Shown: positions 15,469-25,690, numbered from the stretch's first letter. The stretch: 64,000 nucleotides of DNA from Siminovitchia sediminis (GCF_042680885.1 NZ_JBHUEO010000020.1:1-64000), one strand, 5' to 3'. Notes: a model not told the origin generated them from the letters alone. Translations and numbers: made by a program.

Positions 15469-17133
15469 ATGCGCAGTGATATGATAAAAAAGGGGATCGA
15501 TCGTGCCCCTCATCGAAGCCTGTTATATGCAACAGGAGTCAAAACAAAAGATTTGGACAAACCGTTTATCGGAGTCTGTAATTCATATATTGATATTATA
15601 CCCGGCCACAAGCATTTAAACACATTTGCGGAAGTGGTCAAAGAAGCTATTTGGGAAGCCGGAGGAGTGCCGTTTGAATTCAATACCATCGGTGTGGATG
15701 ACGGTATTGCCATGGGGCATATCGGTATGAGATACTCGCTGCCAAGCCGGGAACTGATCGCGGATGCAGCTGAGACAGTGATCAATGCGCATTGGTTTGA
15801 CGGGGTATTTTATATTCCGAACTGCGATAAAATCACACCGGGTATGCTGATGGCAGCGTTCAGGACGAATGTTCCTTCCATCTTTGTTTCCGGAGGGCCG
15901 ATGGAAGGCGGTATGTCATCCGAGGGTGAGCCGCTTACATTGACCTCTGTTTTTGAAGGCGTCGGTGCCTACCACGCCGGAAAGATGACAGCTGAAAAAT
16001 TGCTGGATATCGAGCAAAATGCATGTCCGACATGCGGATCCTGCTCCGGTATGTTTACGGCAAATTCCATGAACTCTTTGATGGAAATGCTTGGAGTGAC
16101 CATCCCGGGGAACGGAACCATTGTTGCAACTTCAGATGAACGCCACCGTTTGATTAAAGAAGCGGCCCGGCATTTAATCCGCATGGTAAAAGAAGACATT
16201 AAGCCAAGGGATCTTGTAACAGAGCGCACGATTGACGATGCCTTTGCGCTGGATATGGCAATGGGCGGATCAACAAATACAGTTTTACACACTTTGGCTA
16301 TTGCACAAGAAGCAGAAATAGATTACGATTTATCTAGAATCAATAAAGTGGCAGAGCGGGTTCCATATTTAGCAAAAATTGCACCTGCCTCAGACTACAC
16401 GATGCAGGATATCCATGATGCCGGCGGAATCAGCGCCATTATTCGCGAACTTTGCGAGATGGGCGCTGTAGAGGCAGACAGGATGACAGTCACTGGTAAA
16501 ACAGTTTACGAGAATGTAAAAGACAGTGTCATCAAAAATCCTGAAGTCATAAGACCAAAAGAAAATGCATATAGTCCAGTTGGAGGGTTATCCATCCTGT
16601 ACGGAAATCTCGCTCCAAATGGCGGAGTCATTAAAGTGGGAGCTGTTGATCCTTCCATTAAAACATTCCACGGGAAGGCTATCGTATTTGACTCTCAGGA
16701 AGATGCTCAAAAAGGGATTAACGATGGGACTGTTCAACCCGGCCATGTCGTAGTCATCCGCTACGAAGGGCCAAAAGGCGGTCCGGGAATGCCGGAAATG
16801 CTCGCTCCTACAGCAGCGATTGCAGGAAGAGGGCTTGGCAAAGAAGTAGCATTGATTACAGATGGACGCTTCTCAGGGGCTTCTCGCGGCATCTCGATTG
16901 GACATATTTCACCGGAAGCTGCCGAAGGCGGACCGATTGCACTGGTGGAAGATGGAGATGAAATTTTCATTGACTTAACCAACCGGACGATCCAGCTGCA
17001 TGTTGATGACGAAGTGCTGGAAGAACGCAGAAAGCAGTTAAAACCATTTGAGCCGAAAATTAAAAAAGGCTACTTGGCAAGATATTCAAAATTGGTTACC
17101 TCTGCAAGCACAGGCGGAGTAATGAAAATATAA
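15469..17133 (+). CDS. ilvD: Dihydroxy-acid dehydratase IlvD
   Basis: A 554-residue iron-sulfur dehydratase, third step of valine and isoleucine synthesis (2,3-dihydroxy acid to 2-oxo acid). The cluster and Mg motifs are NCDKITPGM (Cys119, Lys121) and CPTCGSCSGMFTANSMN (Cys186/189/192); the C-terminal GRFSGASRGISIGHISPEA is diagnostic. GAGGGGG before the ATG. It is full-length for the family (about 557). The operon continues into a T-box leader after this gene. Confidence 0.96.
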   Translation: MRSDMIKKGIDRAPHRSLLYATGVKTKDLDKPFIGVCNSYIDIIPGHKHLNTFAEVVKEAIWEAGGVPFEFNTIGVDDGIAMGHIGMRYSLPSRELIADAAETVINAHWFDGVFYIPNCDKITPGMLMAAFRTNVPSIFVSGGPMEGGMSSEGEPLTLTSVFEGVGAYHAGKMTAEKLLDIEQNACPTCGSCSGMFTANSMNSLMEMLGVTIPGNGTIVATSDERHRLIKEAARHLIRMVKEDIKPRDLVTERTIDDAFALDMAMGGSTNTVLHTLAIAQEAEIDYDLSRINKVAERVPYLAKIAPASDYTMQDIHDAGGISAIIRELCEMGAVEADRMTVTGKTVYENVKDSVIKNPEVIRPKENAYSPVGGLSILYGNLAPNGGVIKVGAVDPSIKTFHGKAIVFDSQEDAQKGINDGTVQPGHVVVIRYEGPKGGPGMPEMLAPTAAIAGRGLGKEVALITDGRFSGASRGISIGHISPEAAEGGPIALVEDGDEIFIDLTNRTIQLHVDDEVLEERRKQLKPFEPKIKKGYLARYSKLVTSASTGGVMKI

Positions 17134-17136
17134 AAT

Positions 17137-17430
17137 TCAAGGCAATGAAAAGGAAAAAGTGAATGAAGTCCTGCATTTACAGAGAGCCGGAACTGCTGGA
17201 AACCGGCAATGCAGTCATTCACGACATCCCCTTGGAGCCGGAATCCTAAAAGCAAGCGCGATTAGGGATTCACGGGGATACTTAGGAGTTCCCGTTATCA
17301 ATGAATGGCTGATATTCAGCTGTTCTTAAGTCAGTGAGTTTTCACTGTAAAGTAGGGTGGTACCATGAAAAGTTTTTTCATCCCTGCATAAAAGGTTCTC
17401 CTTTTGTGTGGGCTGAAAAAACTTTTTTCT
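17137..17430 (+). promoter_or_regulatory. T-box leader between ilvD and ilvB
   Basis: Stem I is clear. GTGAATGA (17159-17166) pairs with TCATTCAC (17215-17222), CTGCATT with AATGCAG, and GCCGG with CCGGC, with the AGAGA bulge and apical GCTGGAAA typical of T-boxes. The T-box sequence AGGGTGGTACCATG is at 17354-17367, just before a terminator. The specifier is probably in 17223-17231; ATC (Ile, 17226-17228) is the most likely codon, which would differ from the Leu codon of the B. subtilis ilvB leader. The codon call is tentative. The leader lies inside the operon, so ilvE-ilvD are not under its control. Confidence 0.88.
17368..17428 (+). terminator. T-box regulated terminator
   Basis: AAAAGTTTTTTCA (17368-17380) pairs with TGAAAAAACTTTTTT (17414-17428), followed by T-rich sequence. 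The antiterminator would use the T-box bulge sequence just upstream. Confidence 0.85.
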
Positions 17431-17481
17431 TTATATGAATCTTTTTACATGAAAATAAAAAATGAAAGGAAGGCGCTAGTG

Positions 17482-19221
17482 GTGAGTATAGGTTTCCCGA
17501 TGAAAACAGGCAGCCAACAATCAGACACGGCCAAAAAGGAACAAGTAAAGACCGGGGCGGACTTGTTTATCGAAGCTTTGCAAAGAGAGAATGTAGAATT
17601 GATTTTCGGATATCCGGGAGGTGCCGTTCTTCCCATTTACGATGCCTTATACAAAAACCCCATCAAGCACGTTTTGACCCGGCATGAGCAAGGTGCCATC
17701 CACGCAGCAGAAGGGTATGCACGAGTTACAGGAAAGCCGGGTGTTGTCATCGCGACTTCTGGTCCTGGAGCAACCAACCTGGTTACAGGTATTGCTGATG
17801 CCATGATGGATTCAATTCCGCTTGTGATTTTCACTGGGCAGGTAGCAAGCGGAGTTCTTGGAACAGATGCTTTCCAAGAATCTGACATTGTGGGAATTAC
17901 CATGCCGATTACAAAGCATAACTATCAGGTAAATAAGCTTGAAGATCTTGGCCGCATTATCAAAGAAGCCTTCTATATTGCCAACAGTGGAAGACCGGGT
18001 CCTGTACTGATCGACATTCCAAAAGATATCGCTACAGAAACAGCAGGCGTTTATCCGGATGAAGCCATCCATTTACCAGGTTATCAGCCTACAACAAAGC
18101 CGAATTACCTGCAGCTGCAAAAATTGGCAAATGTGATGGCAACAGCCAAAAAACCACTGATCCTGGCTGGAGCAGGGGTCATATTCGCCAAAGGATCTGA
18201 GACTCTCAAATCTTTTGTAGAAAAAACAGGATATCCCATTACAAATACATTGCTTGGTCTGGGCAGTATCCCGGGGAATCATCCCCAGTTCTTGGGAATG
18301 GCCGGCATGCATGGAACTTATACATCCAACATGGCCATTACGGAGTGCGACCTTCTCATCAACTTTGGGGCACGCTTTGATGATCGCTTGACAGGGAATT
18401 TGAAACACTTTGCGCCAAATGCCACCATTGCTCATATTGACATTGATCCTGCAGAAATCGGCAAAAATGTCCCAACGGATATTCCCATTGTGGCAGATGC
18501 GAAAGCAGTGTTGGAAGAGCTGGTTAAAATGGACTTCAACCTTCCTGACATCACTTCCTGGACAGAGCATCTGGAAGAATATAAAGAAAAGTATCCATTC
18601 AGAAAACCCGAATCCAATGAAAATGGACTGTCTTCTCCGCATGTCATCAAAATGATCCATGATGCAACAAATGGGGAAGCGGTTGTCACTACGGATGTTG
18701 GGCAGCATCAAATGTGGGCCGCCCAATACTATGGTTTCAATGCTCCGAATCACTGGGTAACATCCGGCGGCCTGGGAACAATGGGCTTCGGATTCCCGTC
18801 AGCCATCGGCGCTCAATTGGCTGACCCGAAAAAAACTGTAGTATCTATATCCGGTGATGGCGGATTTCAAATGTGTCTTCAGGAACTTTCGGTTGTCAGT
18901 GAATTGAACCTTCCTATCAAAATTATTATTTTGAATAACAAATCTTTGGGGATGGTTCGCCAATGGCAAGAGAAGTTTTATGAGGAAAGATATTCCCAAT
19001 CCCTCATTCCCAATCAGCCTGACTTCATCCAATTGGCTGCAGCCTATGGCATTAAGGGATATAAAGTGGAGAATGAACAGGAAGCAAAGGAAGTATTTGA
19101 AAAAACTCTTAACAGCAATGAACCGGTTCTCATCGACTGCCGCGTAATAGAAAATGAAAATGTGTACCCAATGGTTGCACCAGGCAAAGGACTACATGAA
19201 ATGATCGGGGTGGGAGAATGA
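17482..19221 (+). CDS. ilvB: Acetolactate synthase large subunit
   Basis: A 579-residue ThDP enzyme joining two pyruvates (or pyruvate and 2-oxobutyrate) in valine/leucine/isoleucine synthesis. ThDP-activating Glu in RHEQGAIHAAEGYARV; FAD-domain motifs in the middle; ThDP/Mg motif GDGGFQM ... NNKSLGMVRQWQ near residues 460-500. The open frame extends back to 17404, but that would place the start within the T-box terminator. GTG 17482 (or the GTG three bases earlier) lies about 8 nt after GGAAGG and is preferred. ATGA overlap with ilvH. Confidence 0.95.
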   Translation: MSIGFPMKTGSQQSDTAKKEQVKTGADLFIEALQRENVELIFGYPGGAVLPIYDALYKNPIKHVLTRHEQGAIHAAEGYARVTGKPGVVIATSGPGATNLVTGIADAMMDSIPLVIFTGQVASGVLGTDAFQESDIVGITMPITKHNYQVNKLEDLGRIIKEAFYIANSGRPGPVLIDIPKDIATETAGVYPDEAIHLPGYQPTTKPNYLQLQKLANVMATAKKPLILAGAGVIFAKGSETLKSFVEKTGYPITNTLLGLGSIPGNHPQFLGMAGMHGTYTSNMAITECDLLINFGARFDDRLTGNLKHFAPNATIAHIDIDPAEIGKNVPTDIPIVADAKAVLEELVKMDFNLPDITSWTEHLEEYKEKYPFRKPESNENGLSSPHVIKMIHDATNGEAVVTTDVGQHQMWAAQYYGFNAPNHWVTSGGLGTMGFGFPSAIGAQLADPKKTVVSISGDGGFQMCLQELSVVSELNLPIKIIILNNKSLGMVRQWQEKFYEERYSQSLIPNQPDFIQLAAAYGIKGYKVENEQEAKEVFEKTLNSNEPVLIDCRVIENENVYPMVAPGKGLHEMIGVGE

Positions 19222-19733
19222 AACGCGTTGTAACATTAACAGTCAACAATAGCAGCGGCGTGTTGAACAGAATCACCGGACTAATCTCAAAAAGACAGTT
19301 TAATATTGAGAGCATTACGGTCGGGCCTACAGAAAATCCGGGCATTTCCAAAATGACGCTGATCGTTCCAATTGACGATCCGGCAAAAATGGAGCAGCTC
19401 TCAAAGCAATTACAAAAGCAAATTGACGTGCTGAAAGTAACAGACATTACCGAAAAAGCGGTAACCCGCGAGCTGGCCCTTATCAAAGTCTCTTGCCCGC
19501 CGCCGGTTCGCAGTGAAGTATACAGCATTATTGAACCGTTCAGGGCAACTGTCATTGACATTGGCAAAAATATGATTACTGTCCAAGTCACTGGCGAGCC
19601 TTCAAAAGTGGAAGCTTTTATTGAACTTTTGAAGCCTTATGGAATTAAAGATATTTCAAGGACTGGGGCAACCGCCTTTGTCCGGGATCATCAAAAGCAA
19701 GATTCACCACAACTATCCATACTACAATTATAA
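19218..19733 (+). CDS. ilvH: Acetolactate synthase small subunit
   Basis: A 171-residue regulatory subunit giving valine feedback control to IlvB. N-terminal ACT domain at about 2-75 (LTVNNSSGVLNRITGLISK, the valine-site loop) and a C-terminal ACT-like domain. The start overlaps the ilvB stop (ATGA), so translation is coupled. Length is normal. Confidence 0.95.
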   Translation: MKRVVTLTVNNSSGVLNRITGLISKRQFNIESITVGPTENPGISKMTLIVPIDDPAKMEQLSKQLQKQIDVLKVTDITEKAVTRELALIKVSCPPPVRSEVYSIIEPFRATVIDIGKNMITVQVTGEPSKVEAFIELLKPYGIKDISRTGATAFVRDHQKQDSPQLSILQL

Positions 19734-19751
19734 AAGGGAGATGTATTAGGA

Positions 19752-20786
19752 ATGGCAAAAGTTTACTACAACAACGAAATTAATGAGGCAGTACTACAAG
19801 GAAAGAAAATTGCGATCATGGGATATGGTTCCCAAGGGCACGCTCACGCTTCCAACCTGAAAGAAAGCGGATTTGACGTAATCGTAGGTGTAAGACCAGG
19901 TAAATCCTTCGAACAGGCTCAAGAAGACGGACATGAAGTATACACGGTAAAGGATGCAGCATCTCAAGCAGATATCATCATGATTCTTCTTCCGGATGAG
20001 AGACAAACAGAAGTCTATGAAAATGAAATTAAACCTGAATTGACTGAAGGAAAAGCATTGGCATTTGCTCATGGATTCAACATCCACTTCAGCCAAATCG
20101 TTCCTCCTGCGAACGTCGACGTATTCATGGCTGCACCTAAAGGACCCGGCCACTTAGTAAGACGTACTTACCAAGAAGGCGCAGGGGTACCTGCACTGTT
20201 TGCTGTTTACCAGGATGCTACCGGAAAAGCGAGAGACATTGCTTTAGCTTATGCGAAAGGAATCGGTTCTGCTCGTGCGGGCGTATTGGAAACAACTTTC
20301 CAAGAAGAAACCGAAACAGACTTGTTCGGAGAGCAGGCAGTACTTTGCGGTGGAACAACTGCACTTGTAAAAGCCGGATTCGAAACGCTTGTAGAAGCAG
20401 GATACCAGCCGGAAGTAGCATACTTCGAGTGCTTGCATGAATTGAAATTAATCGTTGATTTGATGTACGAAGATGGATTGGCAGGCATGCGCTACTCCAT
20501 TTCCGATACAGCTCAATGGGGAGACTTCGTATCTGGACCGCGCGTTATTGACGCTGATACAAAAGAGCGCATGAAAGATATCCTTTCAGATATCCAAACG
20601 GGTAAATTCGCAAAAGGCTGGCTGCTTGAAAACAAATTGAACAGACCGGAATTTAATGCGATCAACCAGCGTGAAAATGAACACCTCATCGAAAAAGTCG
20701 GTAAAGAGCTTCGCGAAATGATGCCATTTGTCAAGGCAGGAAAAAAGAAATCCGGCAAGGAAGTGGTAGCTAGTGAGGAAAATTGA
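19752..20786 (+). CDS. ilvC: Ketol-acid reductoisomerase
   Basis: A 344-residue class I KARI that converts acetolactate/acetohydroxybutyrate to dihydroxy acids with NADPH and Mg. Rossmann motif GYGSQGHAHASNLKESG (about 24-40); catalytic His in AHGFNIHF; metal residues in the helical domain TFQEETETDLFGEQ and FECLHELK. GGGAG upstream. The last codons overlap leuA by 14 nt. Confidence 0.97.
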   Translation: MAKVYYNNEINEAVLQGKKIAIMGYGSQGHAHASNLKESGFDVIVGVRPGKSFEQAQEDGHEVYTVKDAASQADIIMILLPDERQTEVYENEIKPELTEGKALAFAHGFNIHFSQIVPPANVDVFMAAPKGPGHLVRRTYQEGAGVPALFAVYQDATGKARDIALAYAKGIGSARAGVLETTFQEETETDLFGEQAVLCGGTTALVKAGFETLVEAGYQPEVAYFECLHELKLIVDLMYEDGLAGMRYSISDTAQWGDFVSGPRVIDADTKERMKDILSDIQTGKFAKGWLLENKLNRPEFNAINQRENEHLIEKVGKELREMMPFVKAGKKKSGKEVVASEEN

Positions 20787-22317
20787 CATTTTTGATACAA
20801 CACTTCGAGATGGAGAGCAGTCGGCCGGAGTCAACTTGAATACAGCCGAAAAGCTTGAAATTGCGAAGCAGTTGGACCGCTTTGGAGTGGACATCATGGA
20901 GGCGGGGTTCCCCGCCGCCTCTCCTGGCGATTTGGACGCAGTCAGACAGATTGCGTCTACCATTCAAAATGCGTCTGTCACAGGGTTGGCAAGATCTGTT
21001 AAATCGGATATCGATGCAGCATGGGAGGCGCTTAAAATCGCAGAATGCCCAAGGCTTCACGTATTCATTGCCACGTCACCCGTTCATATGACTTATAAGC
21101 TGAAACAGACCCCGGATCAAGTAGTACAAACTGCTGTAGAGTCGATCAAATATGCAAAACAATTTTTTCCGATCGTACAGTTTTCAGCAGAAGATGCTTT
21201 TCGCTCCGACCGTGAATTCCTTGCGCATATTGTAGAAGAGGCGATTAAAGCAGGCGCTTCGGTGATCAATCTTCCTGATACCGTTGGATATGCTACTCCA
21301 AAAGAATATGGCGCCATGTTTAAATATATGAAGGACAACGTCCCGAATATTGACCGGGTGAAATTGTCATGTCACTGTCATAATGACCTGGGAATGGCTG
21401 TCGCCAACTCTCTGGCTGCTATTGAAAATGGAGCAGATCAAGTGGAAGGAACCATCAATGGATTAGGTGAAAGAGCAGGCAACGCGGCACTTGAAGAAGT
21501 CGGGGTTGCACTTCATATCAGAAAAGACGCGTATCACGTTGAAACAAATCTGACGTTGAATGAAATTAAGCGTACAAGCCAGCTGGTCAGCCAGCTGTCC
21601 GGTATGATGATTCAGGCAAATAAAGCGGTCGTCGGTAAAAATGCTTTTGCACATGAATCCGGTATTCATCAGGATGGGGTGTTAAAAGAGCCGACAACGT
21701 ACGAAATTATTACGCCTGAACTGATTGGTGAAGAGTCCAATCAGCTGGTTCTCGGGAAGCATTCCGGACGCCATGCCTTCAGTGACCGTGCGAAATCTAT
21801 GGGATTTGACCTTGATAAAGAGTCATTGAATCAAGCATTTAAGGAATTCAAGCAATTGGCTGACCGCAAGAAAGAAATTACTGCAGAAGATCTCTGGACC
21901 ATTTTAACACAACAGCAATTAAAAGATAGTGATGCTGCTGTATATGAACTGGAATCTGTTCAAGTTCATTATGGAACAGAGGACAGCCCAATGGCCACAG
22001 CCCGGATTAAGATGCCGGATGGCACGATGAAAGAAGAGGCATGCAACGGAGCGGGAAGTGTAGAGGCGATCTTTAATACACTCGAACGTCTGGTTGACGG
22101 AAAAATTCATTTAACGGATTATAGGGTTTCCTCAATAGGAAAAGGGCGCGATGCCTTAGGGGAAGCGGTAGTCAACTTGACTTTCAATGGCGAAGAATAC
22201 ACGGGCCGCGGAACGGCTCAAGACGTATTGGAAGCTTCCGCCAAAGCTTATTTAAACGCAATAAACAGAAGCTTGCTTCAATCAAAAATGAAGCAGCTGA
22301 TCTCAGCAACCATATAA
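20773..22317 (+). CDS. leuA: 2-Isopropylmalate synthase
   Basis: A 514-residue acetyl-CoA-dependent synthase, first committed step to leucine. TIM barrel with FDTTLRDGEQSAG (about 6-18) and HCHNDLGMAVAN (metal-binding His pair), and a C-terminal LeuA regulatory domain from about 390 (leucine feedback). GTG start inside the ilvC 3' end, with AAGGAAGTG upstream within ilvC. Confidence 0.96.
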   Translation: MRKIDIFDTTLRDGEQSAGVNLNTAEKLEIAKQLDRFGVDIMEAGFPAASPGDLDAVRQIASTIQNASVTGLARSVKSDIDAAWEALKIAECPRLHVFIATSPVHMTYKLKQTPDQVVQTAVESIKYAKQFFPIVQFSAEDAFRSDREFLAHIVEEAIKAGASVINLPDTVGYATPKEYGAMFKYMKDNVPNIDRVKLSCHCHNDLGMAVANSLAAIENGADQVEGTINGLGERAGNAALEEVGVALHIRKDAYHVETNLTLNEIKRTSQLVSQLSGMMIQANKAVVGKNAFAHESGIHQDGVLKEPTTYEIITPELIGEESNQLVLGKHSGRHAFSDRAKSMGFDLDKESLNQAFKEFKQLADRKKEITAEDLWTILTQQQLKDSDAAVYELESVQVHYGTEDSPMATARIKMPDGTMKEEACNGAGSVEAIFNTLERLVDGKIHLTDYRVSSIGKGRDALGEAVVNLTFNGEEYTGRGTAQDVLEASAKAYLNAINRSLLQSKMKQLISATI

Positions 22318-22345
22318 TCATATGATGACCATAGGAGGATACGGG

Positions 22346-23446
22346 ATGAAGAAACGGGTAGCCGTACTCGCTGGAGACGGTATAGGAAAAGAAGTAACAA
22401 ATGCGGCAATGGCTGTGCTGGATGCAGTCGGCCGCCGCTTCCAACACGAATTTGAGTGGGTGCACGGCTTACTCGGTGGAGATGCCCTTGATCAAGCCGG
22501 CCACCCTATTCCGGAAGAGACCGTCAAGAAATGTGAGGAAAGTGATGCCATTTTACTCGGTGCCATTGGAGGACCAAAATGGGATCATTATCCAAAGGAG
22601 CTTCGGCCGGAAAAAGGGCTTCTTCAACTTCGTAAACACTTTGAATTAAGTGTGAACTTAAGACCCGTCCAAGCATATAAGACACTGCTTGCCTCCTCTC
22701 CTTTAAAGGAGGAAGTTGCAGAAGGAGTCGACTTGGTTTTCGTCAGAGAGTTGACAGGCGGTCTGTATTTTGGAGAACCGAGTTATCACAATGATGAAGA
22801 AGCAGTAGACACGCTGCACTATAAAAGAGAAGAAATTGAACGTGTGGTGCGCTTTGCTTTTGAAATGGCCAAACAAAGAAGAAAGAAAGTTTCATCTGTA
22901 GACAAGGCCAATGTGCTGGAGTCAAGCCGGCTGTGGCGTGAAGTAGTAGAGGAAGTGGCTGCAGACTTTCCGGACGTAGAATATGAGCATATGCTCGTTG
23001 ACTCTACAGCAATGAAGTTGATTACTTCTCCAGCTTCTTTCGATGTCATTGTGACTGAAAATATGTTTGGAGATATTTTAAGTGACGAAGCATCTGTCAT
23101 TTGCGGGTCCCTGGGTATGCTTCCATCAGCAAGTCTGCGTGCAGACGGGTTTGGGCTGTATGAACCGGTTCACGGTTCGGCTCCAGACATTGCAGGGCAG
23201 AATATTGCCAATCCCTTGGGAGCAATTCTTTCAGGCGCCATGATGCTGCGGACTGCATTTGGAATGAGCAAAGAAGCAAATGCCGTGGAAGCAGCAGTAA
23301 GAACTGTTCTGGAAGAAGGCTATTCTACAGCGGAGTTCAAAGGAATTGGCGGAACAGTATTATCTACAACTGAATTGACAGAAAAAGTTGTGGACCACAT
23401 TGAAAATGAGCAAGTTTCAGATCATATATTATCAGCCTATGAGTGA
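22346..23446 (+). CDS. leuB: 3-Isopropylmalate dehydrogenase
   Basis: A 366-residue NAD-dependent oxidative decarboxylase. VLAGDGIGKEVTNAA at the N-terminus, the substrate loop LRPEKGLLQLRKHF, and the cofactor segment ENMFGDILSDEASVICGSLGM (metal Asp pair) mark it. An in-frame ATG exists at 22322, but ATG 22346 follows TAGGAGG by 8 nt and is preferred. Confidence 0.96.
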   Translation: MKKRVAVLAGDGIGKEVTNAAMAVLDAVGRRFQHEFEWVHGLLGGDALDQAGHPIPEETVKKCEESDAILLGAIGGPKWDHYPKELRPEKGLLQLRKHFELSVNLRPVQAYKTLLASSPLKEEVAEGVDLVFVRELTGGLYFGEPSYHNDEEAVDTLHYKREEIERVVRFAFEMAKQRRKKVSSVDKANVLESSRLWREVVEEVAADFPDVEYEHMLVDSTAMKLITSPASFDVIVTENMFGDILSDEASVICGSLGMLPSASLRADGFGLYEPVHGSAPDIAGQNIANPLGAILSGAMMLRTAFGMSKEANAVEAAVRTVLEEGYSTAEFKGIGGTVLSTTELTEKVVDHIENEQVSDHILSAYE

Positions 23447-23456
23447 GGTGTAGAAG

Positions 23457-24872
23457 ATGGGAAAAACAATTATTGAAAAGATATGGGAAAAGCATGTTGT
23501 TCACAGCGAAGAGAATAAACCGGATCTCATCTATATTGATCTGCACCTTGTCCATGAGGTTACCTCTCCGCAGGCATTTGAAGGCTTACGCTTAAACGGC
23601 AGAAAAGTCAGAAGGCCTGACCTTACGTTTGCAACAATGGACCATAACGTTCCAACCCGGGTGAATGAAAAGGTAACCGATCCGATTGCCAAGAAACAAA
23701 TGACAACTTTGGAGAAAAACTGTGCTGAATTTGGTGTACCACTTGCCGGCATGGGCCATCCGGATCAAGGAATTGTCCACGTGATTGGTCCTGAGCTTGG
23801 TTTGACACAGCCGGGTAAAACCATCGTTTGCGGAGACAGCCATACATCTACACATGGAGCGTTTGGTGCACTTGCATTTGGGATTGGTACAAGTGAAGTA
23901 GAACATGTCCTTTCCACACAGACCTTATGGCAGCAGAAGCCAAAGACGATGAAAGTCCAGGTGAATGGCAAGCTGGGTGCCGGTGTAACAGCGAAAGACC
24001 TGATTTTGGCAATTATTGCCAAGCACGGTGTCGATGTCGGTACTGGCCATGTCATGGAGTACACAGGTGAAGCGATCAGGAATTTAACGATGGAACAGCG
24101 GATGACCATCTGCAACATGTCCATTGAAGCCGGAGCAAGAGCCGGATTGATCAGCCCTGATGAAACAACATTTGAATACTTAAGAGGACGGGAACATGTA
24201 CCGTCAGGAGCAGAGTTTGATCAGTTGGTAGAAGAATGGAAACAGCTTGCAACCGACCCGGATGCTGAATATGATTCAGTCATTGAAATTGATGCTGATG
24301 AAATTGAACCATTCGTGACATGGGGAACGAACCCATCCATGGGTGTCAGAATTTCTGAAAGCATTCCAAGCCCTGAAGAGGCCAAGAGCAAGACAGAAAA
24401 AGAATCCATTGAGCAGGCGCTTGATTATATGGGCTTGGACGGCGGAATGAAAATGACGGATGTAGATATTCAATATGTATTCATCGGTTCCTGCACAAAC
24501 TCCAGGATTGAGGACTTGAGGGCAGCAGCAGAAGTATTGAAAGGCAGAAAAGTCAAAGACGGTGTCACAGCGATTGTCGTACCGGGTTCCCGAACAGTTA
24601 AAGCGCAGGCTGAAGAGGAAGGATTGGACTCGGTTTTCCTTGAATCCGGCTTTGAATGGCGAGAAACCGGCTGCAGTATGTGTCTGGCGATGAACGCGGA
24701 CCAAGTACCGCCAGGTATGAGATGTGCTTCTACATCCAATCGGAACTTTGAAGGCCGCCAAGGAAACGGATCCCGTACTCATCTTGTCAGCCCAGCTATG
24801 GCTGCAGCAGCTGCAGTGGAAGGCCGTTTCGTCGATGTTAGGAAAATGATGAAAGGGGAGGTTCACGCATGA
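23457..24872 (+). CDS. leuC: Isopropylmalate isomerase large subunit
   Basis: A 471-residue aconitase-family subunit carrying the 4Fe-4S cluster. GDSHTSTHGAFGALAFGIGTSEVEH region at about 125-150; cluster Cys in FIGSCTNSRIEDL and in GCSMCLAMN. Acts with LeuD to isomerise 2- to 3-isopropylmalate. ATGA overlap with leuD. Confidence 0.96.
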   Translation: MGKTIIEKIWEKHVVHSEENKPDLIYIDLHLVHEVTSPQAFEGLRLNGRKVRRPDLTFATMDHNVPTRVNEKVTDPIAKKQMTTLEKNCAEFGVPLAGMGHPDQGIVHVIGPELGLTQPGKTIVCGDSHTSTHGAFGALAFGIGTSEVEHVLSTQTLWQQKPKTMKVQVNGKLGAGVTAKDLILAIIAKHGVDVGTGHVMEYTGEAIRNLTMEQRMTICNMSIEAGARAGLISPDETTFEYLRGREHVPSGAEFDQLVEEWKQLATDPDAEYDSVIEIDADEIEPFVTWGTNPSMGVRISESIPSPEEAKSKTEKESIEQALDYMGLDGGMKMTDVDIQYVFIGSCTNSRIEDLRAAAEVLKGRKVKDGVTAIVVPGSRTVKAQAEEEGLDSVFLESGFEWRETGCSMCLAMNADQVPPGMRCASTSNRNFEGRQGNGSRTHLVSPAMAAAAAVEGRFVDVRKMMKGEVHA

Positions 24873-25456
24873 AACCCATAAAAGAAGTTACAAGTGTCAT
24901 CACACCATTAGACCGCGTGAACGTCGACACCGACCAAATTATTCCGAAGCAATTTCTAAAAAGGATTGAACGGACGGGCTTTGGCAACTATCTTTTCTAT
25001 CACTGGCGCTTTAATGACGACGGTACAGAAAAAAGTGACTTTGTTTTAAATCAACCGGAATATAAAGGAAGCGAAATCCTTGTTGCCGGAGAGAACTTCG
25101 GCTGCGGATCATCCCGCGAGCATGCTCCATGGGCATTGGGAGATTACGGGTTCCGGGTTGTCATTGCAACAAGCTTTGCAGATATCTTCCATAATAACTG
25201 CTTCAAAAATGGCATTCTTCCTATTCAATTGAAAGAGTCCGAGATTGAAGAGCTGATGCAGGCAGGAAAGGAAAAGCCTCTGGAGGTAAAAGTGAATCTT
25301 GAGACCGAAACTATCGAAACAGAGGACGGGAAAATATATAAATTTTCCATAGATCCATACCGCCGGGAGATGCTGTTAAACGGATGGGATGAGATTGCAT
25401 TGACCTTGCAATTGGAAGATAAAATTACTGTCTATGAACAATCCATTGCAAAATAA
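24869..25456 (+). CDS. leuD: Isopropylmalate isomerase small subunit
   Basis: A 195-residue swivel-domain subunit. NVDTDQIIPKQFLK (about 18-31) and GENFGCGSSREHAPWAL (about 75-91) are characteristic. Last gene of the operon, coupled to leuC, followed by a strong terminator. Confidence 0.96.
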   Translation: MKPIKEVTSVITPLDRVNVDTDQIIPKQFLKRIERTGFGNYLFYHWRFNDDGTEKSDFVLNQPEYKGSEILVAGENFGCGSSREHAPWALGDYGFRVVIATSFADIFHNNCFKNGILPIQLKESEIEELMQAGKEKPLEVKVNLETETIETEDGKIYKFSIDPYRREMLLNGWDEIALTLQLEDKITVYEQSIAK

Positions 25457-25457
25457 T

Positions 25458-25498
25458 AAAAAACTTGCTTGAGAACGATGTTCTTGAGCAAGTTTTTT
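25458..25498 (+). terminator. Terminator of the ilv-leu operon
   Basis: AAAAACTTGCTTGAGAAC pairs with GTTCTTGAGCAAGTTTTTT with two inner mismatches; T-run follows immediately. Two nucleotides after the leuD stop. Confidence 0.9.
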
Positions 25499-25690
25499 AT
25501 TATGAAAAATTTAGGAACGTGTGCTCCGTTTCGATTTGTAAATTGTAAAAATTCTATTGCTAACCTTTAACCATCTGCAATGTGCTCTGAACCTGCTCCG
25601 GCTTTTTCTGTCATCCTATGGTTGATTACTGCAGCGGGAACCAGGATAAAGGTAACTATCGGATGGCCGGTCATTAGCCCACCCTTGCTT

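Noticed and set aside
17404..17478. Longer N-terminus of IlvB
   Set aside because: It would start inside the T-box terminator and has no ribosome site.
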